Positions 27,186 to 35,957 of a stretch of DNA of 64,000 nucleotides are shown here, in pieces. The position numbers and the translations under genes are program-made. How positions within the stretch are numbered: the stretch's first letter is position 1; each line of letters opens with the position of its first letter. Location of the stretch: positions 19,037 through 83,036 of the forward strand of contig NZ_CP115469.1 of assembly GCF_028462125.1 (NCBI RefSeq). Reading direction: 5' to 3'. This DNA is from Leptospira sp. GIMC2001 (lineage in GTDB: Bacteria; Spirochaetota; Leptospiria; Leptospirales; Leptospiraceae). The notes beneath the pieces are model-generated. The model ran no database searches. It worked only from the letters and a program-made list of their open reading frames with translations, and was not told the origin of the DNA.

Positions 27186-27835
27186 TCAAGGACAGAACAA
27201 ACATATCCCAATACTTAACGATATTTAGTCGTAAGGGAAAGATCTATAAGGCACTGGTCCACGATCCAAAAGCGGATCAACCTCAATTGATAGAAAAACC
27301 TAACGACCTAGCCCGTGGTGCTATTCACAACCAATTGGAGTGGACTGCGAGATTCGCTATAAGGCTGTCCGATGAATTTCCTCTTATCAGAAGTTCGGGT
27401 CACCTGCTAGCTGCTTGGGGAAAATTCTTAGGAATACCAAACTCTTTAGGTCAAGCGGACAACGAATATAGACAACGGATTCTGGGAATCATCTTGGCTA
27501 TCATCGGGACTATGCCTGTCATCAAACGGCTTATTCCTCAAGGCTCTCCGACTATAATCAAAGAAGCGCATGAAATTGGATTCTACTTAGATAATGCATA
27601 CATGGATACTTCTATCGACCGAAACAATCAGGTGTCCGCGGTCTTCACTCATCCACGTTGTGCGATATACGTTTTCTTCGAAGATATTTTCGCAATTGAT
27701 AAACCACTTCTTGGATTCATTTCCAAACTGAAAATCGCAGGAGTTGGTCTCTATGCTGGAGTCATAGCCGATGATCCAGAACTCGGAACCATGTACTTAG
27801 ATTCATCATTCATAAACAGAGATTACATAGGATAA
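27182..27835 (+). CDS. Baseplate / tail protein (gpI-like position)
   Basis: Start 27182 is chosen for its ATGA overlap with baseplate J. The 217-residue protein lies where Mu or P2-type phages encode gpI-like baseplate wedge proteins, between J and the tail fibre. LGIPNSLGQADNEYRQRILG looks like the motif typical of such proteins. No enzymatic motif is present. Confidence 0.55.
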   Translation: MIKDRTNISQYLTIFSRKGKIYKALVHDPKADQPQLIEKPNDLARGAIHNQLEWTARFAIRLSDEFPLIRSSGHLLAAWGKFLGIPNSLGQADNEYRQRILGIILAIIGTMPVIKRLIPQGSPTIIKEAHEIGFYLDNAYMDTSIDRNNQVSAVFTHPRCAIYVFFEDIFAIDKPLLGFISKLKIAGVGLYAGVIADDPELGTMYLDSSFINRDYIG

Positions 27836-27841
27836 CACAAT

Positions 27842-29203
27842 ATGCCCACATCCACAGCCCTCGTATTACCCAACTCCCAACGAAAACGTCCGAGATATAA
27901 TGCCAACCAAAGGGTTAACGCAAAGACTATCGGGCAAGTTCCCGGATTAGAAGACGATATCGTTCTTTATCCTGAGTCCATTGCAGAGTTCTTAGGAAAA
28001 CTCTTTGATCTTGGATCAACTGAACCACAATTAGTGGGTGGAGACCTCGCATCTTTCACGATTTCACAGATCAATGTTGAAAGTGGAATGTTCTTGGTTG
28101 GGAGCAAAATCTATTTCCTTGAGCCACTGACTCTCATTCCAACTGATGCTGCTTATTGGGGTTTCTATGAATTCCAATTCGAAGAAGTTGCAAGCGATGA
28201 AGTGAGTCTACAATTCTGGGATGCGGTAACCAAAATTCCGTTTAACGACTTGGCTGATGTCCGAACGGCTTATAAAGTTAATGTGCGCGAGAATTACAAC
28301 ACGACCGCTGCCTTCCCTACGGTTTCTGCAGGATGGACAAAGCTCATTGAATACAAGAAGGATGCTGCCTTCGGTGATATAATTGAAGCAAATAAACTTC
28401 TTAATTCGATCAAACTTCCGAAATCTAAGTCCGGGACTCTGGCGACCAACGAAGATCTTCTCGCGTTACAAGCACAACTCGATGCAGCGGTGAATAAGCA
28501 GATCCCATTGGGTTGTAGTACGATCACCGATGATCTCGATGAACTCACGGAACAAAATGGTTTTGTCTTATCTGATGGAGATGATCACTTGCGATCTCTG
28601 TTAGCTCCGAGTCTTCTAGCTAAATTAATTAAAACCGTTGTTTCTGTTACACCAGGAACTGATCGAGTTAATTCCGTAGCTCATGGAAGAACTGAAGGAA
28701 AATTAGTAAAATTTGGATTCACTGGTGGAGGTATCACAGCACTCACTCGATACTACGTCAGGAATCCGACTGCGAATGATTTCCAAATTTCTCTAACACC
28801 AAGTGGCTCGATAATCGATCTCACATCCGACCAAACTGGAGAGATGTTAACTCATGTTGGATGGGGATTTGGCAACGGATCAACAACAATAAACGTGCCA
28901 GATCGTAGAGGTATAATCTCAAGAGGAGCAGGAGTTCATGGATCGCGGGCGAAGGCTGCTGGAGGGAATTACGATGGAGGAGCTCCTGGATTCGAAGGTC
29001 AAGATATGTTCCAGAATATGACATTCGCAGATAGATACAGTGATGTAGTATCAAATCTAGGTGGTGGAGGTTCAGGAAATCAGGCGTATCCTACTACTGG
29101 AACGACTGGATCGCCTTTAGCTAACGGTGCAGGAACTCCGCGAACAGGTAACGAAACAACAGGTGCATGGACTGGTGACACACTTAAAACGAGGATATTC
29201 TAA
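27842..29203 (+). CDS. Tail fibre with phage collar domain
   Basis: The 453-residue protein ends in a Gly-rich receptor-type region. NGSTTINVPDRRG followed by ISRGAG (about residues 345-365) is the signature of the phage tail collar domain. The N-terminal part resembles baseplate-attachment modules. It is followed by a DUF4376-type protein, the usual fibre chaperone partner. It is therefore likely to be the receptor-binding fibre. Confidence 0.75.
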   Translation: MPTSTALVLPNSQRKRPRYNANQRVNAKTIGQVPGLEDDIVLYPESIAEFLGKLFDLGSTEPQLVGGDLASFTISQINVESGMFLVGSKIYFLEPLTLIPTDAAYWGFYEFQFEEVASDEVSLQFWDAVTKIPFNDLADVRTAYKVNVRENYNTTAAFPTVSAGWTKLIEYKKDAAFGDIIEANKLLNSIKLPKSKSGTLATNEDLLALQAQLDAAVNKQIPLGCSTITDDLDELTEQNGFVLSDGDDHLRSLLAPSLLAKLIKTVVSVTPGTDRVNSVAHGRTEGKLVKFGFTGGGITALTRYYVRNPTANDFQISLTPSGSIIDLTSDQTGEMLTHVGWGFGNGSTTINVPDRRGIISRGAGVHGSRAKAAGGNYDGGAPGFEGQDMFQNMTFADRYSDVVSNLGGGGSGNQAYPTTGTTGSPLANGAGTPRTGNETTGAWTGDTLKTRIF

Positions 29204-29919
29204 TGAATTACATTTTAGAAAAATCAACCAATATAGTTCTATTCTACAATAGCTCAAAAAAGCAATTGTCGGGCAAAGACGCATGGGCTTTATTCAAACC
29301 CGATTTACACAAAGTGGTATTCTCACTTGACTACAATTCGGATGTGGGTAAAGTTTTTAAAGCTTCGATCTCTAATGGAATTGCTCATGAATTTATTAAA
29401 AAAACAGTTTATTTGAAAGTCAACCATCTGGGATCTAGAGAATTAATTTCTTGGGAAGATGAAATTGATGAATCAACTGAAACAACAGACATACCTTTAA
29501 CAGACGAACCATTCCAAAAGCACGTTCAAGGACAAGGCTGGCAGGTTGATTTGGTCAAGAAGAAGGAGTTTTTACATAACAAAGTAAATTTTATCTGTTC
29601 GCAGAAAATCGTTAGCGGTTTTACATCAAGTGCATTGGGTTCCGTTCACACATATGACTCAGATCGAGACGATCAACTCAATTTGATTGGTTCGGTGTCG
29701 CAAGGAACGGACGTATATTATATGTGCAAGAACTCTGAGAATCCTCCTGTCCCGGATTACAGACAGCACACAGCACAGCAAATCAAACAAGTACTTGCTG
29801 ATGGAGCACAAAGAAAACTGTTTCTTCTTCAAAGAGCAAACACTTTGAAGCTAGAGATCGCTAGTGCTCAGACCAATACTCAATTAATTGCAATAAACAT
29901 TGACGGAGGATGGCAATGA
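29203..29919 (+). CDS. Tail fibre assembly / DUF4376-like protein
   Basis: The 238-residue protein has a C-terminal DUF4376-like domain (about 125-235): VNFICSQKIVSGFTSSALG, then HTYDSDRDDQLNLIGSV and a long terminal helix. Such proteins sit after fibre genes and act in fibre assembly or as fibre tips. It overlaps the fibre stop by one base and the next start by 4 nt. Confidence 0.6.
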   Translation: MNYILEKSTNIVLFYNSSKKQLSGKDAWALFKPDLHKVVFSLDYNSDVGKVFKASISNGIAHEFIKKTVYLKVNHLGSRELISWEDEIDESTETTDIPLTDEPFQKHVQGQGWQVDLVKKKEFLHNKVNFICSQKIVSGFTSSALGSVHTYDSDRDDQLNLIGSVSQGTDVYYMCKNSENPPVPDYRQHTAQQIKQVLADGAQRKLFLLQRANTLKLEIASAQTNTQLIAINIDGGWQ

Positions 29920-30650
29920 AAAGATTTCTTTTAGTTTTAGTACTCCTGTTTATTCCTTTTTGCTCACAGCGAAACGAAAAACAAGATCGAGAATTGCTAC
30001 TAGCATTGTTCTTGGCTCAAAACACTTCGGTCTATGACCAAGCTAATTGCCAATTGTATTACACACTGAATCCCGTGTACGTGGCTGGTGGATATGCTGA
30101 AAGATACATGAGGGATCTCGTTCAATATCAAGGTGCATCGTTAACAGATTCGACTTGGGACATTGCGCGGACATTCGATGGATTTTATGATCCTTTGGTC
30201 CACCAAATCAATAGTGTATCAGGAGATACTCTATGCGACTATGTTTCTCGATTCAGGAAATCGGTTCGAACACTTGATCCTAGATATTTGATTTTTACCA
30301 CAGTCGGGGGAAACGATCTATTAAGGAAAATTCCTAATGCGCGGATATCAGAGACTTTTGGAGAACTTGCGTCCGCTGTTAAGAATCATTTTCCTCGTGC
30401 TCAAAGAATCTATATTCACGTTCATCCAACGTTCAACGAATACGCAAATCAGAATAGAAAACAGATCGCAAATGAAATAGAGAAAGCAGATCCCGAAGGA
30501 TGTTTCGTAAATCCCGATCCTTGCTTCTCGAACCCTTTGAAAGAAAGTGAGATGCTCGATGAAATTCACTACGGACGTTTACCAGCTCTATGTATAAAGA
30601 AGTTAATTAAAGATCAATGCAAGGTGGAAATAGGTGGAATTTACAATTGA
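29916..30650 (+). CDS. SGNH/GDSL-hydrolase-like lipoprotein
   Basis: ATG 29916 is preferred over 29910 because GGAGG is 7 nt upstream. The 244-residue product has a signal peptide ending IPFC (Cys16), so it is probably lipidated. VGGND at about 130 and DEIH at about 213 match blocks III and V of SGNH hydrolases. Block I would be AGGYAERY at about 47, where the usual nucleophilic Ser is not evident, so activity is uncertain. It lies between fibre and lysis genes and may act on surface polysaccharide or alter the host surface. Confidence 0.5.
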   Translation: MKRFLLVLVLLFIPFCSQRNEKQDRELLLALFLAQNTSVYDQANCQLYYTLNPVYVAGGYAERYMRDLVQYQGASLTDSTWDIARTFDGFYDPLVHQINSVSGDTLCDYVSRFRKSVRTLDPRYLIFTTVGGNDLLRKIPNARISETFGELASAVKNHFPRAQRIYIHVHPTFNEYANQNRKQIANEIEKADPEGCFVNPDPCFSNPLKESEMLDEIHYGRLPALCIKKLIKDQCKVEIGGIYN

Positions 30651-31344
30651 TTTTACGGACGTGGTGAAGGAGAACATTCACTTTCTAATCTTCTTTGGCA
30701 TTCCTTGGTCGCTGACCTGGGTCGGAATCTTGCTTTTTGCATCGTTCAAAGGATTTATCTATGTACTGAATCGATTCAAATACAAATTTTCATTTGGGAA
30801 ATTGAATATCTCTGAACGAGTTGTTTCTCCTAGACTAGAAGTAAAAAAATCATGGGTCGTGTACTCAGAACTTGCCCTAGCCTCTCAAGCTTTAGGTTCG
30901 GATCTTGTTTGCGTGTTTCAACTTCATAACGGAGGAAAGTACAATAACGGAAACTCAGTTCTCAAGTTCACTCAATCTCATAACTACGCAAGTCGTGGTC
31001 ATAGAAATTTTTACAATGCCTCAATAAAATTCTCAAACATTCTTATCTCAATGGCTCCTGATTGGATTGCTCCTGCAATCGAAAAAGGAAGATCTTGGAA
31101 TAATATTTCCGATATGTCACTGGAATCTGCCTGGAGAAGAGAATTCGATAGAAACAATTTTAAATCATACATGCAAGTATGTGTAAAATCTGAAGGAATT
31201 GAAGAGATTATTGTATCGGCATTTTTTAATCACACATTAAAGAGTAGCGATGTGGAAAAGATGTTCGATTCATTAAGCAGCTATAGTCATCACATAGCTG
31301 CCATCTTGAAAGATAAAGATGAGGATAAAGACAATGAACGCTAA
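30634..31344 (+). CDS. Membrane-anchored GAF-like 'HNG' protein
   Basis: The 236-residue protein has one N-terminal membrane span (about 16-44) and a soluble domain with CVFQLHNGGKYNNG at about 92-105. That HNG pattern is seen in phage proteins with a GAF-like fold of unknown role. It lies at the head of the lysis region, overlapping the SGNH gene and the YkuD-like gene. A role in lysis control is possible but not demonstrated. Confidence 0.45.
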   Translation: MEFTIDFTDVVKENIHFLIFFGIPWSLTWVGILLFASFKGFIYVLNRFKYKFSFGKLNISERVVSPRLEVKKSWVVYSELALASQALGSDLVCVFQLHNGGKYNNGNSVLKFTQSHNYASRGHRNFYNASIKFSNILISMAPDWIAPAIEKGRSWNNISDMSLESAWRREFDRNNFKSYMQVCVKSEGIEEIIVSAFFNHTLKSSDVEKMFDSLSSYSHHIAAILKDKDEDKDNER

Positions 31345-32002
31345 ACAAATTCTTAAAGACCTGGCAACTGACTTATATGGATTCCACTTCAACGAGATGC
31401 TGTTCATCTGTGTCCGTGGAGTGACAATCGAGAACAACACATTCTTGTACAACGATAATCGGATAGATGATTGGAATGATACAATTGCGTTATTCGACAA
31501 GAATGATTATTTCAAGCCTTATAAAGGGACAGTTGATTCAGGACAATTTTTTATAGATAACCCTTTGCACAAAGATGGAGCTGGCTACGTTTTGCCTGGA
31601 ATCACGACTCTCCAATTAGGATTACACAAGAAGAAAAAGGCGTTCGTGCAAACTGGAGAAGTTCTCTGTTATCGTGATTCAACTGGAAACGGAACTTGGG
31701 AAGAAAAGGTTTTAGGAAAAGCGACAGGTGCAAATCTTCACGCTGCATGGAATCTTATCAAAGTCGGTACCGACTCGGCACTCTGCTCCGTTCCTCGTTT
31801 GTTATGGAGCGATCAAATGTGGAAGAACGATTTCATTCTCCGGGCAGAGAAGTCCGGACAAAAAAGATTCCTCAGACTCTATGTTGAAGCACGGGAACTT
31901 GCATTGTATATTGGTGAAAAATATAATGATCAAAGCACCAAGGACTTCGCTCACGTTCTGTACGAAAACAGGCAGAACGTTTTTTCTTTGAATGGAAAAT
32001 AG
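31334..32002 (+). CDS. Putative endolysin, YkuD-like (L,D-transpeptidase-fold) protein
   Basis: ATG 31334 is chosen over an earlier in-frame codon. The 222-residue protein belongs to a widespread phage family with VDSGQFFIDNPLHKDGAGYV, a histidine in GANLHAAW and a Ser/Cys pair in DSALC, reminiscent of the His and S-x-G-C catalytic motif of YkuD-type peptidoglycan enzymes. It stands in front of holin-like and spanin-like genes, so it is the best endolysin candidate here. The expected Gly before Cys is Leu, so activity needs care. Confidence 0.45.
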   Translation: MNAKQILKDLATDLYGFHFNEMLFICVRGVTIENNTFLYNDNRIDDWNDTIALFDKNDYFKPYKGTVDSGQFFIDNPLHKDGAGYVLPGITTLQLGLHKKKKAFVQTGEVLCYRDSTGNGTWEEKVLGKATGANLHAAWNLIKVGTDSALCSVPRLLWSDQMWKNDFILRAEKSGQKRFLRLYVEARELALYIGEKYNDQSTKDFAHVLYENRQNVFSLNGK

Positions 32003-32273
32003 TGTTGGAGGACTGGAAATAACAGATGAGGATATTCAGCGACTTTTCTCCGGGATCTCTGTTCTTAAATCGAGTGATTCACACATATGTCCTCTTTGCA
32101 AAGTTCCGACCAAGCGAATCTTTTTTAAGTCAAAGAACCTGGGGAAAATTCTAATGCAGGTAGTTGATCAGAGCGATACCGTGATGTTCAACGCTGTTCT
32201 TGCTGACGGACTTGGGTTCTGCTTTTCATGTAATTCTAAATTCAATTTTAAGGACCTAGTCGATGGAAAATGA
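31992..32273 (+). CDS. Small zinc-ribbon-like protein, 93 aa
   Basis: The product has CPLC at about 34-37 and CFSC near residue 78, a pattern expected for a zinc ribbon. It overlaps both neighbours by about 11 nt and sits between the putative endolysin and a holin-like gene. No function is recognised. Confidence 0.5.
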   Translation: MENSVGGLEITDEDIQRLFSGISVLKSSDSHICPLCKVPTKRIFFKSKNLGKILMQVVDQSDTVMFNAVLADGLGFCFSCNSKFNFKDLVDGK

Positions 32274-32553
32274 TACAAAAAACACTGAAACACAAGAGAG
32301 AAGATTCTTAAGGGGATCAAATATCTGGCGAGCTATCGGAGGGGTTTTGACCTTTGTAGGAATCATTCTGATGATTCTTTTTCCGAGCGAAACCTATAAA
32401 GACATTGTTCTATATAGATCTTACGACAGCGATGGAAATATTTCCAAACAGATAACGGTTTGGCACATAGTTATCATCACGGGACTTCTAGCGTTTTTTC
32501 CAACGATCAAAGAACTTATTCACGGATTCTTCAGAAAAGGAGGTGGAGAATGA
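32263..32553 (+). CDS. Holin-like protein with two membrane spans
   Basis: The 96-residue protein has hydrophobic segments at about 22-41 and 66-82 and charged ends, a usual holin topology. It lies between the YkuD-like enzyme and the spanin-like pair. Its stop overlaps the next ATG (ATGA at 32550). Confidence 0.5.
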   Translation: MENDTKNTETQERRFLRGSNIWRAIGGVLTFVGIILMILFPSETYKDIVLYRSYDSDGNISKQITVWHIVIITGLLAFFPTIKELIHGFFRKGGGE

Positions 32554-32792
32554 AATTTTCACCAATAGGAATTGCATGGGAAACGATTCCCAAAAAATGG
32601 ATAATTATATTTATCTCAGTGATCATCGTCTTGGTGGTCGCGTTGGTAAATATTTTTTACAACAAACTAACTAAATCAAAAGAGGATCTACCAATTGTCA
32701 AAGAAACAAAAACTTCACCCATTGATGATTATCGGAATCTTAAGCTTCCTGATAGCGAACTGCCAAACAAATCAAACCGTCCTGGCAATTGA
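32550..32792 (+). CDS. Inner-membrane spanin (Rz)-like protein, 80 aa
   Basis: From ATG 32550, preceded by AGGAGGTGGAG, the product has one N-terminal membrane span (about 17-36) and a polar tail. A lipoprotein gene starts inside it in another frame, the classic Rz/Rz1 arrangement. The assignment rests on topology and overlap, as spanins are poorly conserved. Confidence 0.5.
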   Translation: MKFSPIGIAWETIPKKWIIIFISVIIVLVVALVNIFYNKLTKSKEDLPIVKETKTSPIDDYRNLKLPDSELPNKSNRPGN

Positions 32793-33111
32793 AAAAGCGA
32801 ATCTCGTATGCACTGGGAGTTTTGAGTCTACTGGTTATACTCTGGAAATTCCACCTGAAGCTGTCTCCCATAGCAGCGAGGTCATTAAGCATAGAGGGTT
32901 AGAATACGTTCGAACTTCTCGGTACAACGCGTTCGTCGTGCATGCCAAGGATCTTGCTGGTTGTGTCGAGGCTCAAAACTGTGTTTCAAGAAAGCTTGCC
33001 TGGGAATACCAGTGTCTAGTGGAAGCGGAGAGAAATATTCATCCGTGGTGGCCGTATGCTTTCCAGAGAGCACATAAATGTTCCGCAAAAGAGCCTGTTT
33101 GTAAATTTTAG
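32695..33111 (+). CDS. Outer-membrane spanin (Rz1)-like lipoprotein
   Basis: The 138-residue protein begins at TTG 32695 (AGAGG 9 nt upstream), giving a basic n-region, a hydrophobic core and lipobox IANC at about 20-23. It overlaps the Rz-like gene by about 98 nt in a different frame. The mature part has six Cys. It is longer than classical Rz1, so another lipoprotein function is possible. Confidence 0.5.
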   Translation: MSKKQKLHPLMIIGILSFLIANCQTNQTVLAIEKANLVCTGSFESTGYTLEIPPEAVSHSSEVIKHRGLEYVRTSRYNAFVVHAKDLAGCVEAQNCVSRKLAWEYQCLVEAERNIHPWWPYAFQRAHKCSAKEPVCKF

Positions 33112-33485
33112 AACAAGAGAGGTTGAGGATCTTCCTTGACCCACTCCTGTACCGGTACGCCTGATTTCAGGGAAAGCCATTCACCAACCAGATGTCTATG
33201 ACAAGTGAGTGGATCTTTCTCATAACAACATAAAGCAATATCCTTTCCTTTCCCTAGATCTTCGAGTTCCATAAAAATCAATTGTTGATCAAGCGGAGTT
33301 AATACTCGCAATCTAAATTCGTCCCAGCTGTATCCTCGTTCATGCATATCCCTATTCGGAGCTAGCTTGTCGCAATATGCCATTCCCTTAAGATATTTTG
33401 GAACGGTCTGAGAGATACAAATAGGAATTATGTTTTCCTCTTCGAGATTCCGGAGATTGCCATAATAAGAAGTATAGATCTTCAT
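33108..33485 (-). CDS. DUF488-family protein
   Basis: The 125-residue product has the DUF488 signature near its C-terminus (LCCYEKDPLTCHRHLVGEWL) and an N-terminal YTSYYGNLRNL. DUF488 proteins are common in phages and mobile elements; their activity is not settled. It is the promoter-distal end of the early region and its stop overlaps the end of the convergent lysis operon by 4 nt. It overlaps the ASCH gene by 4 nt, suggesting a functional pair. Confidence 0.7.
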   Translation of the reverse strand: MKIYTSYYGNLRNLEEENIIPICISQTVPKYLKGMAYCDKLAPNRDMHERGYSWDEFRLRVLTPLDQQLIFMELEDLGKGKDIALCCYEKDPLTCHRHLVGEWLSLKSGVPVQEWVKEDPQPLLF

Positions 33486-33892
33486 TGTCTGTATGAGAAA
33501 AAGTTGAGTTGACCTTTGTAAGGTAGGAAGTCCAATCTTTCGCTTTTCGAGGTATCCAGCTCAAATCCATACTTTCCAAAAAAGAATTTTGAGTTCGAAG
33601 ACGAAACACAATCGATGATCGATGACTTTCCGACAATTCCACCAGTTTCAAAATCAGATTTGGTCATTCCCTCGAGAATTCCCCACTCTTCTTGAATGTA
33701 AAGAAGAGAGTCTTTATCAAAAGTTTTTCCAGCGTGAACTAAGAACTCTCCTCGATAATTTGTTCTCCAATTCCTGTTCTCTATGTCTTTATATCCTAGA
33801 ACGATCAACAAAGCCCAAGGTTGTTGGACTGATAGAATCTTTGGATAGAATGATGTATCCTTAAACTTAATTAAATATTCGTTAATTGTCAT
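33482..33892 (-). CDS. ASCH-domain protein
   Basis: The 136-residue protein shows the ASCH fold signature at about 18-57: ILSVQQPWALLIVLGYKDIE, then NRNWRTNYRGEFLVHAGK. ASCH proteins bind RNA or modified nucleosides, and some are hydrolases or nucleases. It is coupled to the DUF488 gene. In a phage early region it could act on host RNA or modified bases, but this is inference. Confidence 0.75.
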   Translation of the reverse strand: MTINEYLIKFKDTSFYPKILSVQQPWALLIVLGYKDIENRNWRTNYRGEFLVHAGKTFDKDSLLYIQEEWGILEGMTKSDFETGGIVGKSSIIDCVSSSNSKFFFGKYGFELDTSKSERLDFLPYKGQLNFFSYRQ

Positions 33893-33904
33893 TAATTGGG
33901 TCTC

Positions 33905-34228
33905 CTAAATTTCCATACTATTTTCTGCAAAGTCGCTGAGTGATTTCTTAATTAATTTCACATTAAGTTTAGTCATGTAGCGAATATTGAATTTCCATTT
34001 CTGCTTTCCACCTCTCCAAATTATGCAAGCAACTGCGAAGGGTTTCCTCCCAACAATCTCTACTTGGTGATTTGACATTGTTGGATTTGTGTACATTGAA
34101 TCTACTTTCATAAGAAAAAAAATCCGTTCAGCATATGGAGATCGCCTTTGGACGACACCTTTTAATTGTAAATTGAAGCATCGGCAATTTATCACGGTTT
34201 TTTCTCGATTCCTGCTACTCACATTCAC
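33905..34228 (-). CDS. Early hypothetical protein, 107 aa
   Basis: A basic, Cys-containing protein of unknown family. It overlaps the upstream gene by 4 nt (ATGA), so it belongs to the same early operon. The central region (CIIWRGGKQKWKFN) is basic and could contact nucleic acid. Nothing more can be said. Confidence 0.45.
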   Translation of the reverse strand: MNVSSRNREKTVINCRCFNLQLKGVVQRRSPYAERIFFLMKVDSMYTNPTMSNHQVEIVGRKPFAVACIIWRGGKQKWKFNIRYMTKLNVKLIKKSLSDFAENSMEI

Positions 34229-34683
34229 TCCAACATAAGTCTTGGAACTCTACCTTGATTATAGCCCTCTTCTATTTGTGGAATGATAGTTTCGCCAACT
34301 GTCTTTCCACTGGCGGTAACAATGTAAGAAAGGAACTCTTCTTCAAATGTTGAAATCTGGCATTCGACCATTTCCAATTTGGCTTTTATCGCTAAGTTCA
34401 GAGCTCTCCATCGCTGTCTGCATGCTTGTTCCCATGCTGCCTCAATATCTGAATTGTTTTTTCTTTGCCTTCCGGATTCAGTGAGTCGAAATTTATCTAC
34501 TGAAGGAAGTGGTAATACAAACTTAATCCTTCGACCTTGCATTTCGAACTGTATCATTGCCATACATTGATCGTCGTCCCAACCAGACATGAATTTTCCA
34601 GCTCCATATTTTCGGAGCGTCTTTTCGATCTCAGCTTTTGATCGGTCTGTTGAAACATCTGTGTTTTGTGCGAATTTACCCAT
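34225..34683 (-). CDS. Conserved phage protein of unknown function, 152 aa
   Basis: The sequence has the layout of a family common in phages: SKAEIEKTLRKYGAGKFMSG, then AMIQFEMQGRRIKFVLPLPS and a C-terminal helix. No catalytic role is known to me for this family. The gene overlaps both its neighbours by 4-8 nt within the early operon. Confidence 0.55.
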   Translation of the reverse strand: MGKFAQNTDVSTDRSKAEIEKTLRKYGAGKFMSGWDDDQCMAMIQFEMQGRRIKFVLPLPSVDKFRLTESGRQRKNNSDIEAAWEQACRQRWRALNLAIKAKLEMVECQISTFEEEFLSYIVTASGKTVGETIIPQIEEGYNQGRVPRLMLE

Positions 34684-34948
34684 TGTTTTGGTTTTCCCTT
34701 TTTAGTTTATAAACATTGCTTAATAGCGGAGTGTAGTGTTTCTCATCTATTTTCACTAGAACCCGGTCGCCTCTTCTTGAGATATCCATAGTCGATGATT
34801 TTAGTTGAAGATCATGCTGACGTAATATCTGTGAAGCTGAAGCTCCTTTAGGTATAATATCAACCACCTGACCTTTAAAATTTATTGATGATTGCATCCA
34901 TGTAACGAAGTCACCTTTATTGATTGTAGTAAACGCTGAATGAGTCAT
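34676..34948 (-). CDS. Small SH3/KOW-like early protein (paralogue 1)
   Basis: The 90-residue protein contains FKGQVVDIIPKGASAS, a middle charged part, and RVLVKIDEKHYTPLLSNVY. The same plan (GxVxEIxPxGT, then RYVLRV and P..RIYKLE) is found in the gene at 38293-38547, so the two are diverged paralogues. The pattern suggests a small beta-barrel domain. The function is unknown. Confidence 0.5.
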   Translation of the reverse strand: MTHSAFTTINKGDFVTWMQSSINFKGQVVDIIPKGASASQILRQHDLQLKSSTMDISRRGDRVLVKIDEKHYTPLLSNVYKLKRENQNNG

Positions 34949-35103
34949 TATTCGATACCTGCTTTACGGATAATTTGTTTAACTCGGAATACTAGTTTAA
35001 AGATTCTCGATTCTCTGACTTTGAACTGGAAATAGTAGATCATGATCAAACAAAACACTAGGAAATTGAATGAAAGACTGTAGTATAAGTCCGCACCAAT
35101 CAT
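34948..35103 (-). CDS. Small membrane protein, 51 aa
   Basis: ATG 35103 overlaps the Dam stop (ATGA) and the TAA shares a base with the next ATG, so this small gene fills the gap exactly. It encodes one hydrophobic span (about 8-26) followed by a strongly basic tail. Such tiny membrane proteins are frequent in phage early operons; no family is recognised. Confidence 0.5.
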   Translation of the reverse strand: MIGADLYYSLSFNFLVFCLIMIYYFQFKVRESRIFKLVFRVKQIIRKAGIE

Positions 35104-35957
35104 ATGACCTCCCTGAACAATGAAGGATGCAATCTTTCAGAAACACTAGGGCTTAGATAAAGAGCTTCCGTTCTAAGTTTCTCTTTTCTTCCTGATCCTT
35201 TAGCAAATGAGTTGCTCATTGTGTCCTTAGTCACAACTTCCCAGTTATTCAAAATAGAATCATAGAGAGGGTGTATGTAGTGAGAGACTATCACCATGCC
35301 TTTTGCTTGTGCGCAGGCGTTCAATATCCTGGTATGGCTTTCAATGTCTAGTAGTTCAAGATTATAGAGTTTCTTTGTGTTCCTTGATTCTCCTAAGTAA
35401 GGGAGATCAACGTAGAAAAGCGTATCAAGAGAATCAAAATATTTAAGAACTTCTTCCGCATCCATCATCGTTGTGGTAACTCCACGAAGTCGTTTTGAAA
35501 CTTGATAAAGATGCCGGATCTCTGCAAATAACCTTGCAGGATTATGACCTCCTCCGTTCAGTAAGTTCCCTTTAAGACGAAATTCTATGTTGGACTTTCT
35601 AATATCATTTGCTTTTAGTGAAGTCCAACATATTGTATAGAAAGCCCATGCCCGTTCTATGGAGTCTTGAGATTTAATTCTGGAGAAAGCTAGTTTTAGA
35701 GAGCTCTCCGAGTAAGGAGTAAATTCAATTTTTCTAATTAATTCTTTAGGTCGATCTCTCAGAGATTGGAAAAAATTATCAATATTAGGATCGAGGTCGT
35801 TTGCAATTTCAACAGTTGACCGCTCTTTGCTCAAGAGAACAGATCCGGCTCCGAAGCATGTTTCCACATAAGTCTTATGCTCAGGGAAGTGAGAAATTAT
35901 CCACTCTCTCAGCCGGAATTTTCCACCGTTGTATTTTAAAGCAGGTCTAGAGATCAT
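35100..35957 (-). CDS. DNA adenine methylase (Dam/MT-A70-independent class, D12 type)
   Basis: The 285-residue protein matches D12-class N6-adenine methyltransferases: KYNGGKFRLREWI at the start, motif I as ETCFGAGSVLL at about 32-42, and motif IV in FYVDLPYLGES at about 185. The usual motif IV is DPPY; here it is DLPY, which may change activity or target. It probably methylates phage DNA to avoid restriction or to mark replication origins. It is flanked by coupled small genes. Confidence 0.75.
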   Translation of the reverse strand: MISRPALKYNGGKFRLREWIISHFPEHKTYVETCFGAGSVLLSKERSTVEIANDLDPNIDNFFQSLRDRPKELIRKIEFTPYSESSLKLAFSRIKSQDSIERAWAFYTICWTSLKANDIRKSNIEFRLKGNLLNGGGHNPARLFAEIRHLYQVSKRLRGVTTTMMDAEEVLKYFDSLDTLFYVDLPYLGESRNTKKLYNLELLDIESHTRILNACAQAKGMVIVSHYIHPLYDSILNNWEVVTKDTMSNSFAKGSGRKEKLRTEALYLSPSVSERLHPSLFREVI

